DNA of 47,165 bases from Caldibacillus thermoamylovorans (GTDB taxonomy: Bacteria > Bacillota > Bacilli > Bacillales > Caldibacillaceae), in the NCBI RefSeq assembly GCF_000751775.1, contig NZ_CCRF01000028.1, forward strand, positions 1 to 47,165, in the 5' to 3' direction. A program made the translations under genes and the position numbers. Below the pieces are notes generated by a model. That model ran no database searches, had not been told where the DNA came from, and saw only the letters and a list, made by a program, of their open reading frames with translations. Each line of letters begins with the position of its first letter. Position 1 is the first letter of the stretch. This document shows, piece after piece, positions 1-8,080 of this stretch.

Positions 1-183
1 CAAAAACTACAATTGGAATGACCAATAGAATACTTCTCATAACTGAAAAAAATAAATTTTTCAGTCAAGGGGGAAGTATGCCCAAAATACCAGAGTTGTT
101 CTATTGAAAATTCAGTTATTTTATGAATTGGCTACGGTTCTTAATTAAATACCGTTATTTTCAACTAATTTAACAAATTTTAT
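1..183. repeat. Diverged direct repeat, copy 1
   Basis: This segment aligns nearly end to end with 554-736 at a constant offset of 553 bp, roughly 80% identical by eye. Both copies carry a small hairpin (ACTGAAAAA ... TTTTTCAGT) near the start and the shared words ATGCCCAAAATAC and AATACCGTTAT. The two copies bracket a decayed transposase fragment. The repeat may continue left of the window. I see no coding capacity in it. It may be the remains of flanking copies of one element or of an old duplication. Confidence 0.75.
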
Positions 184-229
184 CAAATGGGATTTGTAGC
201 TATGAATATTTCAGGATTAGATTAGATTA

Positions 230-432
230 CCCTGAATTATTAACAGAAAATTATCGAAAGAGTTTTTTGTCGACTTGGATTTGACTCATCCGGATACAAT
301 GGGGATCAAGAATCTTCGGCGTATAATACTTATTATGACACTATAGGTTTTCATCCATTGGTCGCCTTTGATGGTGAGACTGGTACGAACTCTTTGTTTT
401 CCAGAAGGTCAAAAAAACATGCAGATTGATGC
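230..432 (+). pseudogene. IS1380-type transposase remnant (frameshifted)
   Basis: Two reading frames joined by a frameshift near 295 give pieces typical of IS1380-family DDE transposases. The first frame reads VDLDLTHPDT from 269. The next frame reads GDQESSAYNTYY followed by GFHPLVAFDGETG, ending near 388. In intact members of this family these words are contiguous and contain a catalytic Asp of the DDE triad (family knowledge). There is no start codon, no downstream catalytic half and stops follow, so this is a dead fragment of about 60 residues. The family assignment rests on the HPLVAFDG motif and I hold it with fair confidence. Confidence 0.72.
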
Positions 433-553
433 GATACGTTCTCGGTAAATTAAAGTGGTAAGAAAAGTCGTGAAATCAGCCAGTTCACTTGACTTCAAAA
501 TATCATCGAGTTTTGAGTATCAAAAATTCTTGTAGGATGTACTGAATCAAATT

Positions 554-736
554 CAATAACTGCAATTGGAATAACCAAAAGAATGCTTCTCATAACTGAA
601 AAAATAAGTTTTTCAGTCAAGGGTGAAAATGCCCAAAATACAGGAGGTAGCAATTGAAGATTCAGTTATTTTGATAAGTTGGCTACAATTCTCCTCTAAA
701 TACCGTTATATTCAACTAAGTTAACAGATTTTCTGG
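554..736. repeat. Diverged direct repeat, copy 2
   Basis: Second copy of the 183-bp repeat at 1-183, same orientation. The hairpin AACTGAAAAA/TTTTTCAGT and the ATGCCCAAAATAC and AATACCGTTAT words are kept. It lies about 120 bp after the end of the transposase relic. Confidence 0.75.
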
Positions 737-1029
737 GGCTTCAGGATTATTAAAAATATCCTTGTCTGGTAAAAAATATTGAGGTTTGAATGTAAATTTT
801 TTGAAAGGTTTTGGTGGTTAACCAACTATTACTTTGGAAAAAACGTCAATTTATGTTGGGAATCCCCTGTTAACCAAAAAATACTTATACTACAGAATTT
901 TTACTAAGATAATGATTTATTTTAAAAAAATAGTCGTATTCCAAAATGTAATATGAAAACTTATTAAGATTTTCAACCCTTTTTCTCGTTCTTGTTTTCC
1001 CTTATACTAGATATAAGGGGGGTAAGTCG
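737..1029. other. Intergenic DNA before tetR-like gene
   Basis: AT-rich sequence with no supportable ORF. A possible -10 (TATACT, 1003-1008) lies just upstream of the TetR gene's ribosome binding site (AAGGGGGGTAAG, ending about 1025), but no convincing -35 was found. Confidence 0.4.
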
Positions 1030-1608
1030 ATGGCAAGAGAACGGAAATTTACAAGAGATGAAATCTTTCAAGCTGTCAAAATATTACTTCTTGAACACGG
1101 GTACGAAGCGTTTACTTTTAGTTTGTTGGCAGAGTACTTGGACGTGGCCAGAGGGACAATATATAAATATTATGACAATAAAGATGAACTGATTACCGAG
1201 TTCATGATCAATGAAATGAACGCTTTTATGAACGATTTAAAGAAAATAGATACGTATCCGAATTTTGATGCACAATTCGATTACTTGTTTAGCATTATGT
1301 TTGAAAATACCTCCATCCACCAGCTTATTGAAATTGGCAAACAGATGATGGATAAAAATAATGAAAAAGTGGTAGACAACCAAAGGACATTAGAGCGTCT
1401 TCACCTGAAAATGTATCATTATCTCGATGACTTGATAACGGCAGGAAAGAAGGAGCAAAAAATTAAACAACAACTTCCTAATCCATTAATCTTGGGATAT
1501 ATTTTTCAAGCGGTTGCGATTCCTAATCATTTTGGAGTTCCTCATCAACAATGGGTAAAAGGGTTAAAAGAAATCATTAAATATGGCATGAGTGCGGAAT
1601 CAAAATAA
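1030..1608 (+). CDS. TetR/AcrR family transcriptional regulator
   Basis: 192-residue protein with the usual TetR layout. An N-terminal helix-turn-helix occupies about residues 8-52, ending in the characteristic region LDVARGTIYKYYDNKDEL. An all-helical ligand-binding domain follows. Length is normal for the family. The ATG is preceded by AAGGGGGG at good spacing. The MMPL exporter gene begins 117 bp downstream on the same strand, and the gap holds its own promoter with two palindromes. The regulator therefore probably represses the exporter and releases on binding a lipophilic or toxic substrate. The ligand is unknown. Residual -35 overlap with the end of this gene suggests the exporter is not simply co-transcribed. 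Confidence 0.9.
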   Translation: MARERKFTRDEIFQAVKILLLEHGYEAFTFSLLAEYLDVARGTIYKYYDNKDELITEFMINEMNAFMNDLKKIDTYPNFDAQFDYLFSIMFENTSIHQLIEIGKQMMDKNNEKVVDNQRTLERLHLKMYHYLDDLITAGKKEQKIKQQLPNPLILGYIFQAVAIPNHFGVPHQQWVKGLKEIIKYGMSAESK

Positions 1609-1683
1609 TTGACACTACTGTCACCTTGATCGATAATAGAACTGTTAAAAACTGGTCGTACGTTTAAAATGACAGTTGTGTCA
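1609..1683 (+). promoter_or_regulatory. Exporter promoter with two palindromic operators
   Basis: A sigma-A promoter with consensus -35 TTGACA (1609-1614), 17-bp spacer and -10 GATAAT (1632-1637) starts right after the TetR stop codon. The palindrome TGACACTACTGTCA (1610-1623) overlaps the -35. A second, TGACAGTTGTGTCA (1670-1683), sits downstream of the start point. Both are TGACA-N4-TGTCA, centres 60 bp apart. This is a textbook layout for repression by the adjacent TetR protein; binding itself is inferred. Confidence 0.8.
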
Positions 1684-1725
1684 CTTTGGTTTTTATCGTT
1701 GTTAACATAAAAAGGAGGAGAATAG

Positions 1726-3849
1726 ATGAGGAAATTTTTACAAGCGGTAACAGATCGTGTATCAACAAAAAAAGGAATGTGGATGACCCTTGCCGCATGG
1801 TTCATTATTACGGTGCTTCTTGCAATCTTTACTCCGAGTGTAAGGGATTATGAGGTTTCCAGTATTGATTCATTACCGGATGATGCAAAGTCAGTCATTG
1901 CCCAGAAAAAAATCGATAATTATTTCAAAGACAATGAAGGAATTCCGGCAATCCTAGTCTTTCAATCAAAAAATGGTCCAATTCAGCTAAATCAACTTGC
2001 TCAAATTCTTGAACAAATAACAGCCGGAAAAATCAATGGTGTAGAGCAAGTTGTCCCGTTAGCACAACTTCCGCCGCAAGCAACGGCCGAATTTTTTTCT
2101 GAAGATCAAACAACGGCAATCATTCCATTAACGTACAATGCTTCAATGGAAAGTAAAGAAATAAAAGAGGCGAATGAACAATTGCAAAAAATCGTGCAAC
2201 AATCATCTGATTATACCCTTTATATTACCGGACCTGCCGGGATTGCTGCCGATACGTTGTCACTTTTTTCGAGAGCCGATTTCGTGTTGATTATGTCTAC
2301 AGTCGGACTTATATTAGTTTTACTAATTGTTATATATCGTTCACCATTGTTAGCTTTCATCCCGTTATTTGCTGCGGTATTTGTATATGAAGTGGTGACA
2401 CAAATATTAGGATTAATGGGAAAAGCGGGTCTCATGATGAGCAAACAGACCATTTCGATTATGTCAATTTTACTTTTTGCAGCCGTTATTGATTATTCAT
2501 TATTTGTTTTTTCCCGTTATCGAGAAGAGTTGAAACAGCATGAAGACAAGTTTGTTGCAATGAAAGAAGCAATGAGAGAAACGGGTATGCCGGTATTTTT
2601 CTCAGGCGGTACGGTACTCGTAGCAATGCTTGTATTATTTTTTGCCCAATTTGGCGATTATCGCAACTTTGCGCCGACGTTTGCTACAACGATGGCCGTT
2701 ATTATGATTGCCTCCATCACCCTTGTTCCGGCACTATTCATGTTGTTCGGGCGGAAATCATTTTGGCCGAAAATCCCGCACGTCGGTGATGAATCAGTTG
2801 CCAGCCACTCATTTTGGAGTAAAGTTGGTCGCTTTGTTGTGAAAAAACCATGGGTAGCCATTGGCGCCATTAGTATCGTCCTCTTGCTATCTGCCGGCCA
2901 TTTATTTAAATTGGAATATGAATTCGATACGATGAAATCTTTCCCGGAAGACATGCTGTCGCGTCAAGGTTATGAAATTTTGGAAGAAAAATTTGCAAAA
3001 GGTGATTTGGCGCCGACGACGGTTCTATTGGAAGGGTCAGAATCTTTTCATCAAGCCCAAATTGCCAAAGTACAGGAAGAACTTAGCAACCAATCGCTGG
3101 TCGATAATGTACGAATCAATGGGGTAACGGAAGATGGAAAGGCTGTTAATTATAGTCTGACCTTTGCCGAGAGCCCTTATGCGGTTGAAACAATTGATGC
3201 AATGGAAAAAATCATTGGCAACTCGGATGAAATCATGCAAAAGAGTAACGTGGACGGAGAACTGTTTTTTGCGGGAGAAACGGCCAGTCTCGTTGATGAG
3301 CGTGGGATTAATAACCGCGATGTTATCGTTATTGTTCTCCTTGAGACAGTATTGATTTTTATAATGCTCATTGTGCTAACAAAATCAGTGAAGATGCCGA
3401 TTTATATGATGGGAACCATTTTAGTTTCGTTCTTGGCCGCACTTGGTTTAGGTACGTTTCTAACAAATCTCTTTTTCGATATCAGTACGATAAGCGATCG
3501 GGTTCCGCTGTATGCTTTCGTATTTCTTGTCGCACTCGGCATTGATTACAATATCATATTGATTTCCCGATTCCAAGAAGAAAGGCAGAAACATCCGGTT
3601 AAAAAAGCCGTTGAAATCGCCGTTGCCAATACAGGAGGGGTTATATCGTCCGCCGGTTTGATTCTTGCTGCTACATTTGCTGTCTTAATGACCCAGCCGA
3701 TTGAGCTCCTGTTTGTGTTTGGTTTTACTGTTACCGTGGGGATTTTATTAGATACTTTTTTAATCAGAGGCGTATTGTTGCCGGCTCTCGTCACTGTTAT
3801 TGAAAAAGATAAACATGAAGATAAGAAATTAGCGACCACGCCTCATTGA
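1726..3849 (+). CDS. MMPL/RND family exporter (YdfJ/YdgH-like)
   Basis: 707-residue membrane protein with two similar halves, each made of one TM helix, a large extracytoplasmic domain and a bundle of five to six TM helices. Half 1 has TM1 at about 20-38, an extracellular loop to about 185 and TM bundle 187-345. Half 2 has TM at about 375-392, a loop to about 535 and the bundle to about 695. Conserved MMPL signatures DYSLFVFSRYREEL (half 1) and DYNIILISRFQEER (half 2) carry the Asp-Tyr of proton relay. Family members export lipids, drugs or peptides by proton motive force. ATG follows AAAAGGAGGAG at ideal spacing. Control by the upstream TetR protein is likely from the paired operators; the substrate is unknown. 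Confidence 0.9.
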   Translation: MRKFLQAVTDRVSTKKGMWMTLAAWFIITVLLAIFTPSVRDYEVSSIDSLPDDAKSVIAQKKIDNYFKDNEGIPAILVFQSKNGPIQLNQLAQILEQITAGKINGVEQVVPLAQLPPQATAEFFSEDQTTAIIPLTYNASMESKEIKEANEQLQKIVQQSSDYTLYITGPAGIAADTLSLFSRADFVLIMSTVGLILVLLIVIYRSPLLAFIPLFAAVFVYEVVTQILGLMGKAGLMMSKQTISIMSILLFAAVIDYSLFVFSRYREELKQHEDKFVAMKEAMRETGMPVFFSGGTVLVAMLVLFFAQFGDYRNFAPTFATTMAVIMIASITLVPALFMLFGRKSFWPKIPHVGDESVASHSFWSKVGRFVVKKPWVAIGAISIVLLLSAGHLFKLEYEFDTMKSFPEDMLSRQGYEILEEKFAKGDLAPTTVLLEGSESFHQAQIAKVQEELSNQSLVDNVRINGVTEDGKAVNYSLTFAESPYAVETIDAMEKIIGNSDEIMQKSNVDGELFFAGETASLVDERGINNRDVIVIVLLETVLIFIMLIVLTKSVKMPIYMMGTILVSFLAALGLGTFLTNLFFDISTISDRVPLYAFVFLVALGIDYNIILISRFQEERQKHPVKKAVEIAVANTGGVISSAGLILAATFAVLMTQPIELLFVFGFTVTVGILLDTFLIRGVLLPALVTVIEKDKHEDKKLATTPH

Positions 3850-3881
3850 CATGATGACCAAACTGATGAGAGGAAATATTG

Positions 3882-3927
3882 AAAATGTTCAGCCCGCCAT
3901 ATGAATAAGCGGCGGGGAACATTTTTT
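3882..3927. terminator. Bidirectional terminator
   Basis: AAAATGTTC plus a GC-rich arm (GCCCGCC) pairs with GGCGGGG plus GAACATTTT across an 11-nt loop, with T-runs on both strands. It lies between the converging MMPL (plus) and EamA (minus) genes and can end both transcripts. Confidence 0.85.
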
Positions 3928-3947
3928 ATCGCAAAGAATTTGGAAGT

Positions 3948-4856
3948 TCACAACTCATCAGCAATCCCGAGTAGCGCAATCCCGATCAACACAATGACGA
4001 CAAATATATAATGTTGTGTACTTAATTTTTCCTTTAAAAATATTCGTGACAAGATGACTGATACAACACTGTAAGAAGCAATTAACGGTGCAGCAATGAT
4101 CGCTCTATCTGTCATGGCATACACATAAAAGAACTGGCCGGCCGTTTCAAAAATAGCTGCCGAGGCCCGAGTTGGCTGTTTGAACACATTGAACCGGTCT
4201 TGCTTAATGAACCGAATATAGATATAGGACACCACAGCAATGATTAGCCAAGTAAACTCATAAGCCAACAATGCCGCATCTTCACTGATTAAATTCAACT
4301 CATCTAAATAGATTCCATCCGCAAATGTACCGAGCGCATCAAACAACGCATATAAAATCGGGAATGTGATGGCTAAAACACTTAATTGATATTTCGGATC
4401 AATCTCTGCTTTTTCCGCCCTAAGTACTTCCGTTTGTGCCCTTTTTTCCAAGATGGCCAACCCGATGACACCCAATGTAATAACAATAATTCCAAAAACG
4501 TTTATCCATCCAACCGGTTGCGGGAAAAAGATATATAATAGAATCGCCGTGATGGCACCGGACGAATTTTGTACCGGAGAAGAGATTGACAATTCAATGT
4601 AACGTAAACCAAAATACCCGATTAACATGGAAAGAATATACAAGGCGGAAACCGGTAAATATTTCAGCAAATCCATTGGGGCTAACGTGATCCCTTTAAT
4701 AAGCATGTAAAGTGTACCGTGAATCCCCATGACCAAACCGACCATAACACCAATTTTTAGATGACTAAGGGAATCCTTGCTATCAGATCCTTTTTTATAA
4801 AAAAGATCGGCAATCCCCCATGATAAAGTTGTTAAAAGTGCAAAAAGAAACCACAT
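3948..4856 (-). CDS. EamA/DMT family transporter
   Basis: 302-residue protein with about ten hydrophobic segments in two five-helix repeats, the DMT (drug/metabolite transporter) arrangement. A charged cytoplasmic linker (about 140-160, EKRAQTEVLRAEKAEIDPK) separates the halves. The N-terminus WFLFALLTTLSWGIADLFYKKGS is typical of EamA proteins that move small metabolites. The ATG has AAAGGAG upstream. The gene is monocistronic and converges on the MMPL gene. Substrate cannot be inferred from the sequence. Confidence 0.85.
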   Translation of the reverse strand: MWFLFALLTTLSWGIADLFYKKGSDSKDSLSHLKIGVMVGLVMGIHGTLYMLIKGITLAPMDLLKYLPVSALYILSMLIGYFGLRYIELSISSPVQNSSGAITAILLYIFFPQPVGWINVFGIIVITLGVIGLAILEKRAQTEVLRAEKAEIDPKYQLSVLAITFPILYALFDALGTFADGIYLDELNLISEDAALLAYEFTWLIIAVVSYIYIRFIKQDRFNVFKQPTRASAAIFETAGQFFYVYAMTDRAIIAAPLIASYSVVSVILSRIFLKEKLSTQHYIFVVIVLIGIALLGIADEL

Positions 4857-5046
4857 AATGACAAACTCCTTTACTAAAATACAACTGAATACATACGAAA
4901 CGATTAAAAAACGGTATAATTATATACAAAATTACGTACGAAATCTAGAAAAAAGTTCTTTTTGGAAATGAATGGAAGGTATTGTCATAAAAGAATATTA
5001 AATGTATGGTTATTATAGAAAAATATAAACTTCTAATTACATATAT

Positions 5047-5101
5047 GCACTAGGGCAGTTGTCCAGAATTTGCGATTTGCAAATCCCCGCAATCCCTAGT
5101 G
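5047..5101 (+). other. Long-range inverted repeat upstream of vanZ-like gene
   Basis: CACTAGGG (5048-5055) pairs with CCCTAGTG (5094-5101). Inside the 38-nt loop lies a perfect palindrome GATTTGCAAATC (5074-5085). It lies 75 bp before the VanZ start, so it would be in the 5' leader. It does not match a riboswitch class I know. An operator is an alternative. Confidence 0.5.
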
Positions 5102-5175
5102 AAGCGATCGACACTGCCTGGCCGGAATCAGAAGCCGAATCTGCATTATTTCTATATTATGAAAGGACTTTTTTT

Positions 5176-5805
5176 ATGGATCGGATTAGTTATTTTGTTG
5201 ATGATATGGCCCCTTATTTAATGATTGCACTCCCAATTATTTTAGTTGTAAGATTCATTCACTATTTTTCAAAAAGGAAAAACGGATTTCAAACAACTTT
5301 ATTTCATGAACTTCTAATCATCCTTTATTTTTTATTCCTAGTAGGACTGGCCTCCCAAACGATTTTCCCGGATTTTGTGAATGGTCCGGACGGCTTAAAA
5401 ATAGTAGAAAGTGAGGTACAGCGGTTCAATCTCGTTCCGCTTAATAAAATAAAGGAAATAAAAAATGCGATTATGTATGATAATGTAGACTATGTTATCA
5501 TTGAAGTGTTCGGGAATATTGCCATATTTGTAATTATCGGTTTTTTAACCCCCTTACTCTGGAAAAAGTATGAAAAAATGAAAAATACAGTGGGTATTTC
5601 CTTCTTGATTTCACTTTTTATCGAAACGACGCAAATCTTTCTTCCCCGTGCGACCGATGTGGATGATCTCATTATGAATACATTGGGCGGTTTGATTGGA
5701 TATATTTTGTATTTGCTTGTAAAAAAAAGGTTTCCTCAGTTTTCTAATCGATGTAAAGCCGATAACAGAAAAAATCAGGTGGTCGGTATGGCGGAAGAGC
5801 CATAA
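5176..5805 (+). CDS. VanZ-like membrane protein
   Basis: 209 residues from the ATG at 5176, chosen because GAAAGGAC lies at proper spacing. An in-frame extension to 5059 encodes an unlikely soluble N-terminus and crosses the inverted repeat. About four to five TM helices are visible. VanZ-family signatures are LASQTIFPDF near 60, FNLVPLNKIKEI near 85, the FGNIAIFVIIGFLTPL helix, and IETTQIFLPRATDVDDLIMN followed by LGGLIGY near the C-terminus. VanZ gives low-level teicoplanin resistance in enterococci; chromosomal paralogues in Bacillus are mostly uncharacterised envelope proteins. The gene stands alone, divergent from EamA. Confidence 0.85.
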   Translation: MDRISYFVDDMAPYLMIALPIILVVRFIHYFSKRKNGFQTTLFHELLIILYFLFLVGLASQTIFPDFVNGPDGLKIVESEVQRFNLVPLNKIKEIKNAIMYDNVDYVIIEVFGNIAIFVIIGFLTPLLWKKYEKMKNTVGISFLISLFIETTQIFLPRATDVDDLIMNTLGGLIGYILYLLVKKRFPQFSNRCKADNRKNQVVGMAEEP

Positions 5806-5884
5806 ATACACCTTTTTGTTGACAGTCATATTTTGATATAGTAGTCTAGTAATATAATTTAATCGAAAACCTCACTACTTTTTT

Positions 5885-6069
5885 GGTGAGGTAGAGGCGC
5901 GGTATTTAACAGTCTTTAGTGGAACTCGAGATAGTGATGAAACTAAAGAGAAGGAAATATCGCCGAAGCTTGCAATATGATCTCGCTATTGCTTGCTGGG
6001 CTTACAGTGAATAACTGTAAGACTGTCTCAGGTAGAATGGTCCCGGTTTGCCTGAGTTGTGCTATCTCC
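5885..6069 (+). promoter_or_regulatory. Lysine (L-box) riboswitch aptamer
   Basis: The conserved L-box words appear in order: GAGGTAGAGGCGC (5889-5901), AGTG and GAGAAGGAA in the core, CGCCGAAGC, then GCTGGGCTTACAGTGA. The 5' strand GTGAGGTAG (5886-5894) closes P1 with CTATCTCC (6062-6069). A -35 TTGACA (5819-5824) upstream suggests the promoter, though the -10 is ambiguous (TAGTCT at 5842 gives 17-bp spacing). With the terminator at 6117-6146 this predicts premature termination when lysine is bound. The downstream ABC importer is therefore most likely a lysine transporter. Confidence 0.92.
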
Positions 6070-6116
6070 AAAAAAAAGGGAATGTAGTGGGGGGACTAGG
6101 TGCAATCTGAAATCAT

Positions 6117-6146
6117 GCGACCTGAGTTCATCTCAGGTCGCTTTTT
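6117..6146 (+). terminator. Riboswitch expression-platform terminator
   Basis: GCGACCTGAG (6117-6126) pairs perfectly with CTCAGGTCGC (6132-6141) around TTCAT, followed by TTTTT. It sits between the lysine aptamer and the binding-protein gene. It is the off-state structure of the L-box switch. Confidence 0.92.
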
Positions 6147-6196
6147 GCATTGTTGTTATTTTCTTCATTGACAATATATTAGAAGGAGAGTAAATC

Positions 6197-7045
6197 ATGA
6201 GAAGAAAATTGTTGTTATTGTTAACTTTATCTTTATTGGCTATGCTCACACTCGCAGGCTGTGGATCAAATACTTCTTCAAGTAAAAGTAATGGTTCAAA
6301 TGGAAATAATGACGATACCTTTAAAGTTGGCATGGAAGCGGGTTACCCTCCATTTAACTGGACGCAAAAGGATGATGCCAATGGGGCTGTGGCTATTGAA
6401 GGAAGCAAGGAATATGCCGGTGGTTCTGATGTCGAAATTGCGAAAAGAATTGCGGAAGGTTTAGGGAAGAAATTAGTTATTGTAAAAACAGAATGGGACG
6501 GTTTGATCCCGGCATTACAATCCGGTAAAATTGATGCCGTTATTGCGGGGATGTCGCCAACCGCTGAACGGAAAGAATCTATTGATTTCTCGGATAACTA
6601 TTATAAATCTGACTTGGTTATGGTTGTAAAAAAAGGAAGTCCATATGAAAATGCGAAATCCATTCAAGATTTTAGCGGTGCAAAAATAACTGCTCAATTA
6701 AATACATTCCATTATTCAGTTATCGATCAAATTAAAGGTGTCAAAAAACAACCGGCAATGGACAACTTCCCGGCCATGCGGGTTGCCCTTGAGTCCGGTG
6801 TAATTGACGGTTATGTATCCGAACGTCCGGAAGCGGTCAGTGCTTCTTCAGCAAATGAAAACTTTGTTATGGTTGAATTTACGGAAGGATTTCAAACATC
6901 TGAAGAAGATACAGCCATTGCGGTCGGACTTCCTAAAGACAGTGATTTAACAGAAAAAATTAATAAAATTTTAGCCGGCATTTCAGAGGAAGAACAAACC
7001 GAAATCATGGATACGGCCATTAAAAACCAACCGGCAGCAGAATAG
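6197..7045 (+). CDS. Lysine/amino-acid ABC transporter substrate-binding lipoprotein
   Basis: 282-residue type II (PBP2, SBP_bac_3) binding protein. The lipoprotein signal peptide ends in LTLAGC with the lipidated Cys at residue 22, followed by a Ser/Asn-rich linker to about 42. The mature domain opens FKVGMEAGYPPFNW, and KTEWDGLIPALQSGKIDAVI and GMSPTAERKESIDFSDNYY are the classic polar-amino-acid binding-protein blocks. ATG has AGAAGGAGAG upstream. It is the first gene of a riboswitch-controlled set with a permease and an ATPase. Lysine specificity is inferred from the L-box leader, not from the protein. Confidence 0.93.
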   Translation: MRRKLLLLLTLSLLAMLTLAGCGSNTSSSKSNGSNGNNDDTFKVGMEAGYPPFNWTQKDDANGAVAIEGSKEYAGGSDVEIAKRIAEGLGKKLVIVKTEWDGLIPALQSGKIDAVIAGMSPTAERKESIDFSDNYYKSDLVMVVKKGSPYENAKSIQDFSGAKITAQLNTFHYSVIDQIKGVKKQPAMDNFPAMRVALESGVIDGYVSERPEAVSASSANENFVMVEFTEGFQTSEEDTAIAVGLPKDSDLTEKINKILAGISEEEQTEIMDTAIKNQPAAE

Positions 7046-7083
7046 AACTCGAATTTCAATTAGATAAAAATAAAGTGAAACTT

Positions 7084-7114
7084 CCATCAGTGGGGTTCTT
7101 CACCCCACTGATGG
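7084..7114 (+). other. Intra-operon hairpin
   Basis: CCATCAGTGGGG (7084-7095) pairs exactly with CCCCACTGATGG (7103-7114) over a 7-nt loop. There is no T-run, so it more likely stabilises the upstream mRNA, or ends some transcripts, than acts as a strong terminator. That would favour extra binding protein over permease. Confidence 0.7.
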
Positions 7115-7175
7115 TTAGTTGAACCAATCGGGCACAAGCAGGCAGTCCGTCCCCACCTATCTTTTTTGTAAACTC
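7111..7175 (+). repeat. Dispersed repeat (GTTAGTTGAACCAATCGGG type)
   Basis: The run GGTTAGTTGAACCAATCGGG then GC-rich text and a C-rich CCGTCCCCACCTATCTTTTTT tail is echoed at 21465-21520 (GTTAGTTGAATCAATCGGG ... CCCCGTCTTTGC). In both places it follows directly on a hairpin ending in a G/C-rich arm. It is non-coding and looks like a family of intergenic elements. Confidence 0.6.
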
Positions 7176-7238
7176 GGGAAATCTTGAGATGGGCGTCTCG
7201 CCTCGCTGTTAAAGTGGGATCAAACAAAAGAGAAAGGA

Positions 7239-7260
7239 AGCCACAGAAGTTTCTGTGGCT
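7239..7260 (+). other. Hairpin ahead of permease gene
   Basis: AGCCACAGA pairs with TCTGTGGCT around a 4-nt loop, followed only by TTATACC, 46 bp before the permease ATG. It may be a weak terminator or an mRNA processing barrier between binding protein and permease. Confidence 0.55.
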
Positions 7261-7306
7261 TTATACCTTTGAAGCGTTAAAAATTCTAAATTTTAGGAGG
7301 ATCGAT

Positions 7307-8062
7307 ATGAGCTTCGATTGGATAATAAAGATTTTTACAGAAAATTGGCCAATGTTTATTAGAGGGGCCGGAATTACGCTCTTAATTGCATTGATCGGTA
7401 CAATTATCGGTGCAATGATCGGATTAATTATCGGTGTGATCCGCACGATTCCGATTCCGGAAAAAGGAATGAAACGGGCTTTATTGAAGTTCATAAATGC
7501 GATTTTATCCATTTATATTGAAATTTTCCGTGGTACGCCAATGATTGTGCAGGCAATGGTTATTTATTACGGTATGGCCATAGCGTTTGGAATCGATATG
7601 GACCGATTACTTGCGGCATTTTTTATCGTTTCCATTAATACGGGGGCATATATGTCGGAAATTGTCCGTGGCGGGATTTTATCGATTGATAAAGGACAAT
7701 TTGAGGCCGCCCACGCCATTGGTATGAATCACCTGCAAACGATGACCAATGTCGTTTTGCCCCAGGTGTTACGGAATATTTTACCTGCCACCGGGAATGA
7801 ATTTGTAATCAATATTAAAGATACCTCGGTTTTGAATGTCATCTCTGTTTCGGAACTGTTTTTTGCAACCAAATCGATTGCCGGAAACAACTTCAAATAC
7901 TTTGAATCCTTCTTTATTGCTTCTGTTATTTATTTAATTATGACCTTTACGGTGACCCGGATTTTGCGCTATTTAGAACGAAAATTGGAAGGTCCGGAAA
8001 ATTACAACTTAGCTGGAAACCAAATGCAAGTTGATACACCGAAAATTCCGTCTAATCATTAA
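7307..8062 (+). CDS. Amino-acid ABC transporter permease
   Basis: 251 residues from ATG 7307, which has TTAGGAGG at ideal spacing; a longer in-frame read-through to 7184 would translate the intergenic repeat and hairpin and is rejected. Five TM helices of the HisM/GlnP type. The motif EIFRGTPMIVQAM (about 75-88) and the EAA loop EAAHAIGMNHLQTMTNVVLPQVLR (about 130-152, EAA-x3-G) are the signatures for contact with the ATPase. It lies between binding protein and ATPase, 18 bp before the latter. It should form a homodimer in the membrane and move lysine inward. Confidence 0.93.
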   Translation: MSFDWIIKIFTENWPMFIRGAGITLLIALIGTIIGAMIGLIIGVIRTIPIPEKGMKRALLKFINAILSIYIEIFRGTPMIVQAMVIYYGMAIAFGIDMDRLLAAFFIVSINTGAYMSEIVRGGILSIDKGQFEAAHAIGMNHLQTMTNVVLPQVLRNILPATGNEFVINIKDTSVLNVISVSELFFATKSIAGNNFKYFESFFIASVIYLIMTFTVTRILRYLERKLEGPENYNLAGNQMQVDTPKIPSNH

Positions 8063-8080
8063 TGAAAAGGGGGGTAACGA

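Noticed and set aside
1-1029. Intact insertion sequence
   Set aside because: Only a frameshifted fragment of about 60 residues is left, without terminal inverted repeats that I can pair.
5059-5175. N-terminal extension of the VanZ-like protein
   Set aside because: It begins with TTG without RBS, crosses a hairpin and yields a soluble stretch not seen in VanZ proteins; ATG 5176 has the RBS.
7184-7306. N-terminal extension of the permease
   Set aside because: The reading frame only passes by chance through a hairpin and repeat; the AGGAGG at 7295-7300 fixes the start at 7307.
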